Shown here piece by piece: positions 62,690-64,000 of a DNA stretch of 64,000 bases. Source of the DNA: Bordetella holmesii ATCC 51541 (GTDB lineage: Bacteria; Pseudomonadota; Gammaproteobacteria; Burkholderiales; Burkholderiaceae_B); NCBI GenBank assembly GCA_000612485.1, contig CP007494.1, positions 1,116,001-1,180,000 on the forward strand, given 5' to 3'. A program made the translations under genes and the position numbers. The number at the start of each line of letters is the position of its first letter. Position 1 is the stretch's first letter. Under the pieces are notes generated by a model, which worked only from the letters and a program-made list of their open reading frames with translations, was not told the DNA's origin and did not search any database.

Positions 62690-63367
62690 ATGCAGACCCC
62701 AAATACTGGAGAGAATACCGCAGTCACGCTGCGCGCGCGATTGCGCCGCCTGCGTGCCGGTGTACCCGAAAACCAACGCAGCCGCAGCGCGCTATTGATG
62801 CGTGGCCGGCTGTTTACGTGGCTCAACGTAGCACGCGAGCGCAGCGCCATCCTGGGCCGGCCGCTGCAAAGCGTGGCCGCCTTCTGGCCCATGGCCGAGG
62901 AGCCAGATCTGCGCCCTCTGTTACAACAATGGGCCGACAACGGCATCACGGTGGCCCTGCCGGTCGTGCAAGGCGCCGACCGCCCCCTGGAGTTTCACCG
63001 CTGGCTGCCGCACGAGCCCATGCGCGCCGGCGCCTATGGCATTTCCGAGCCCCAATCCGGGGCCATCGTCCTGCCGGATGTCGTCCTGGTGCCTACGCTT
63101 GGCTATACCGCCCAGGCCGAGCGCCTCGGTTATGGCGGCGGCTATTACGACCGCACACTGGCCGCGCTCACCGCCGCAGGCCACCCGTACACGGCCATCG
63201 GCATTGCCTGGGATGAAGGGCTGCTGCCCTCCGACTACACGCCGGCTGCGCACGACATTCCGTTAGCTGCGGTGCTCACGCCATCCGGCTGGGTGCCCGA
63301 AGCACCGCTGGAAACCGGCGGCCTGTCCGCCGGACAAGGCACAGTATTCTCACGCACCCTGCGCTGA
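62690..63367 (+). CDS. ygfA: 5-formyltetrahydrofolate cyclo-ligase
   Basis: 225 aa. It converts 5-formyl-THF to 5,10-methenyl-THF with ATP, rescuing stored folate. The C-terminal signature RLGYGGGYYDRTLA and the preceding VLPDVVLVPTLGYTAQAE (here TLGYT where LAFD is usual) identify it. The N-terminal basic region LRARLRRLRAGVPENQRSRSA fits the substrate-binding helix. The gene is divergent from slt with a 30-bp gap, so the promoters must overlap. The frame is intact. Confidence 0.92.
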   Translation: MQTPNTGENTAVTLRARLRRLRAGVPENQRSRSALLMRGRLFTWLNVARERSAILGRPLQSVAAFWPMAEEPDLRPLLQQWADNGITVALPVVQGADRPLEFHRWLPHEPMRAGAYGISEPQSGAIVLPDVVLVPTLGYTAQAERLGYGGGYYDRTLAALTAAGHPYTAIGIAWDEGLLPSDYTPAAHDIPLAAVLTPSGWVPEAPLETGGLSAGQGTVFSRTLR

Positions 63368-63532
63368 ACGCACCGTTCTGAAGCAACGGCCGGCACCTTT
63401 TCTGGTGCGTGTGGCCGCGGTGCAGTCAGGCCGAGCGTCAAAACCAGGCCTGCTGTACTCCTTCAGCCCGCGGCCACCCCGCAATTTCTCGGATCCAGTG
63501 GAGGCATACCCGTCGGCGCGAATCCGTCAGAG

Positions 63533-63549
63533 CTGGCACGGGGCTTGCG
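63533..63549 (+). promoter_or_regulatory. Sigma-54 (RpoN) promoter
   Basis: CTGGCACGGGGCTTGCG matches the -24/-12 consensus YTGGCACGRNNNTTGCW at nearly every position, with GG and GC exactly ten bases apart. It lies about 53 bp before the ATP-grasp start at 63602, so transcription should begin near 63560. This is the clearest sigma-54 site in the window and points to nitrogen or stress control. Confidence 0.8.
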
Positions 63550-63601
63550 TCAGCTTCTGTAAAACGCACGGCCGCCTTGGCCGTGTATTGCAGGAGACGC
63601 C

Positions 63602-64000
63602 ATGAAGGACGGCCTGGCTATTGCTTTTGACGAGATGTTCGACGCCCAGGGTCGCGTCCGTCCCCATTATGAAAACTATGCCTACTGGCTCGACGGACAG
63701 GCACCCGACATCATGGCCGCGCGCCAGATCGAAGCCGATCTGAACTTCCGCCGGGTGGGCATCACCTTCTCGATGGCCGGAGACGCGGCCGGCACCGAAC
63801 GACTCATTCCCTTCGATCTCATTCCGCGCATCATCGCCGCGCAGGAATGGCGGCGTCTGGATGCGGGCCTGAAGCAACGTGTGCGCGCACTCAATCGCTT
63901 CATCCACGACATCTATCACGATCACGACATCGTCCGTGCCGGCGTTGTTCCGGCCGAACAAGTGTTCCTCAACGCGCAGTACCGGCCTGAGATGCAGGAT
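63602..64000 (+). CDS. Circularly permuted ATP-grasp protein (3' end outside window)
   Basis: 133 codons are visible from ATG 63602 behind GGAGAC. The sequence MKDGLAIAFDEMFDAQGRVRPHYENY, then RRVGITFSMAGDAAGTERLIPFDLIPRII and ALNRFIHDIYHDHDIVRAGVVP, is the N-terminal part of the DUF404/CP_ATPgrasp family. In other proteobacteria such genes sit with alpha-E and transglutaminase-like genes, sometimes with the Anbu proteasome-like peptidase, and are proposed to build or modify peptides. Those partners would lie past the right edge. A sigma-54 promoter precedes it. Confidence 0.88.
   Translation, partial: MKDGLAIAFDEMFDAQGRVRPHYENYAYWLDGQAPDIMAARQIEADLNFRRVGITFSMAGDAAGTERLIPFDLIPRIIAAQEWRRLDAGLKQRVRALNRFIHDIYHDHDIVRAGVVPAEQVFLNAQYRPEMQD

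Noticed and set aside
1..64000. tRNA, rRNA or CRISPR loci
   Set aside because: No cloverleaf with conserved GGTTCGAATCC-type T arm, rRNA segment or spaced repeat array was noticed by eye; a tRNAscan run would be decisive.

Overview
The window is high-GC betaproteobacterial DNA that reads as a host-adapted Bordetella. The best guess is Bordetella holmesii or a close relative. The main evidence is the pair of insertion sequences: a full IS481 (48358-49400, flanked by TCTAGC duplications) and an ISL3-family IS1001-type element (56879-58182, 406-aa transposase). The gene content also fits Alcaligenaceae: Bug/TctC binding proteins, two Liv-type ABC clusters, a heme-type TonB receptor and a large autotransporter. 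The species call rests on family knowledge and was not tested by a search.

Layout. 1-5.8 kb: 5' part of a LysR gene, a succinate-semialdehyde-type dehydrogenase, two deletion-damaged genes (GMC oxidoreductase, Liv-type binding protein), an NTF2-like protein, a HAD phosphatase and a PPOX-type flavoprotein. 5.8-9.35 kb: a glycine-rich autotransporter and the only large gene-free stretch. 9.35-12.9 kb: fmt and def, then kynureninase with a divergent Lrp/AsnC regulator. 12.9-17.4 kb: a YbdD-family gene and frameshifted cstA, beside a cache-domain histidine kinase and a response regulator with a shortened receiver. 17.4-24.5 kb: dprA with a nonsense codon, HMG-CoA lyase, an amino-acid binding protein, an aminotransferase, frameshifted yggS and a Bug protein. 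24.5-30.3 kb: TonB receptor, PCu(A)C copper chaperone, argP, frameshifted argO/lysE and a GcvA-like regulator.

30.5-44.7 kb holds two Liv-type ABC clusters. The first has a binding protein, LivH, a natural LivM-LivG fusion and LivF. The second is built into an acyl-activating operon: acyl-CoA synthetase, LivG, LivH, LivM, binding protein, LivF and a frameshifted PaaK-like ligase. A Crp/Fnr-type regulator lies between them. 44.7-46.8 kb is a BigR-type sulfide/persulfide module whose regulator and metallo-beta-lactamase-fold hydrolase are intact, while both YeeE/YedE membrane genes are broken. 46.9-50.4 kb: a polyphosphate:AMP phosphotransferase with an internal UGA, IS481 at its stop codon, then GNAT and HIT genes. 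50.4-54.9 kb: nhaA with a terminator-like leader, a Fur-family regulator with a coupled unknown gene and a palindromic operator, an AraC-type gene, an MTA/SAH nucleosidase and ung. 55-64 kb: a DEAD-box helicase with a 24-bp tandem repeat tail, the IS1001-type element, a MidA-type methyltransferase, cca, slt, 5-formyl-THF cyclo-ligase, and the start of a circularly permuted ATP-grasp gene behind a strong sigma-54 promoter.

The dominant theme is gene decay. About a dozen of roughly fifty genes carry one clear lesion each: internal deletions, single-base frameshifts or single nonsense codons. Both insertion sequences sit at gene ends rather than inside genes. Single-base frameshifts could be assembly errors; the deletions and nonsense codons are harder to explain that way.
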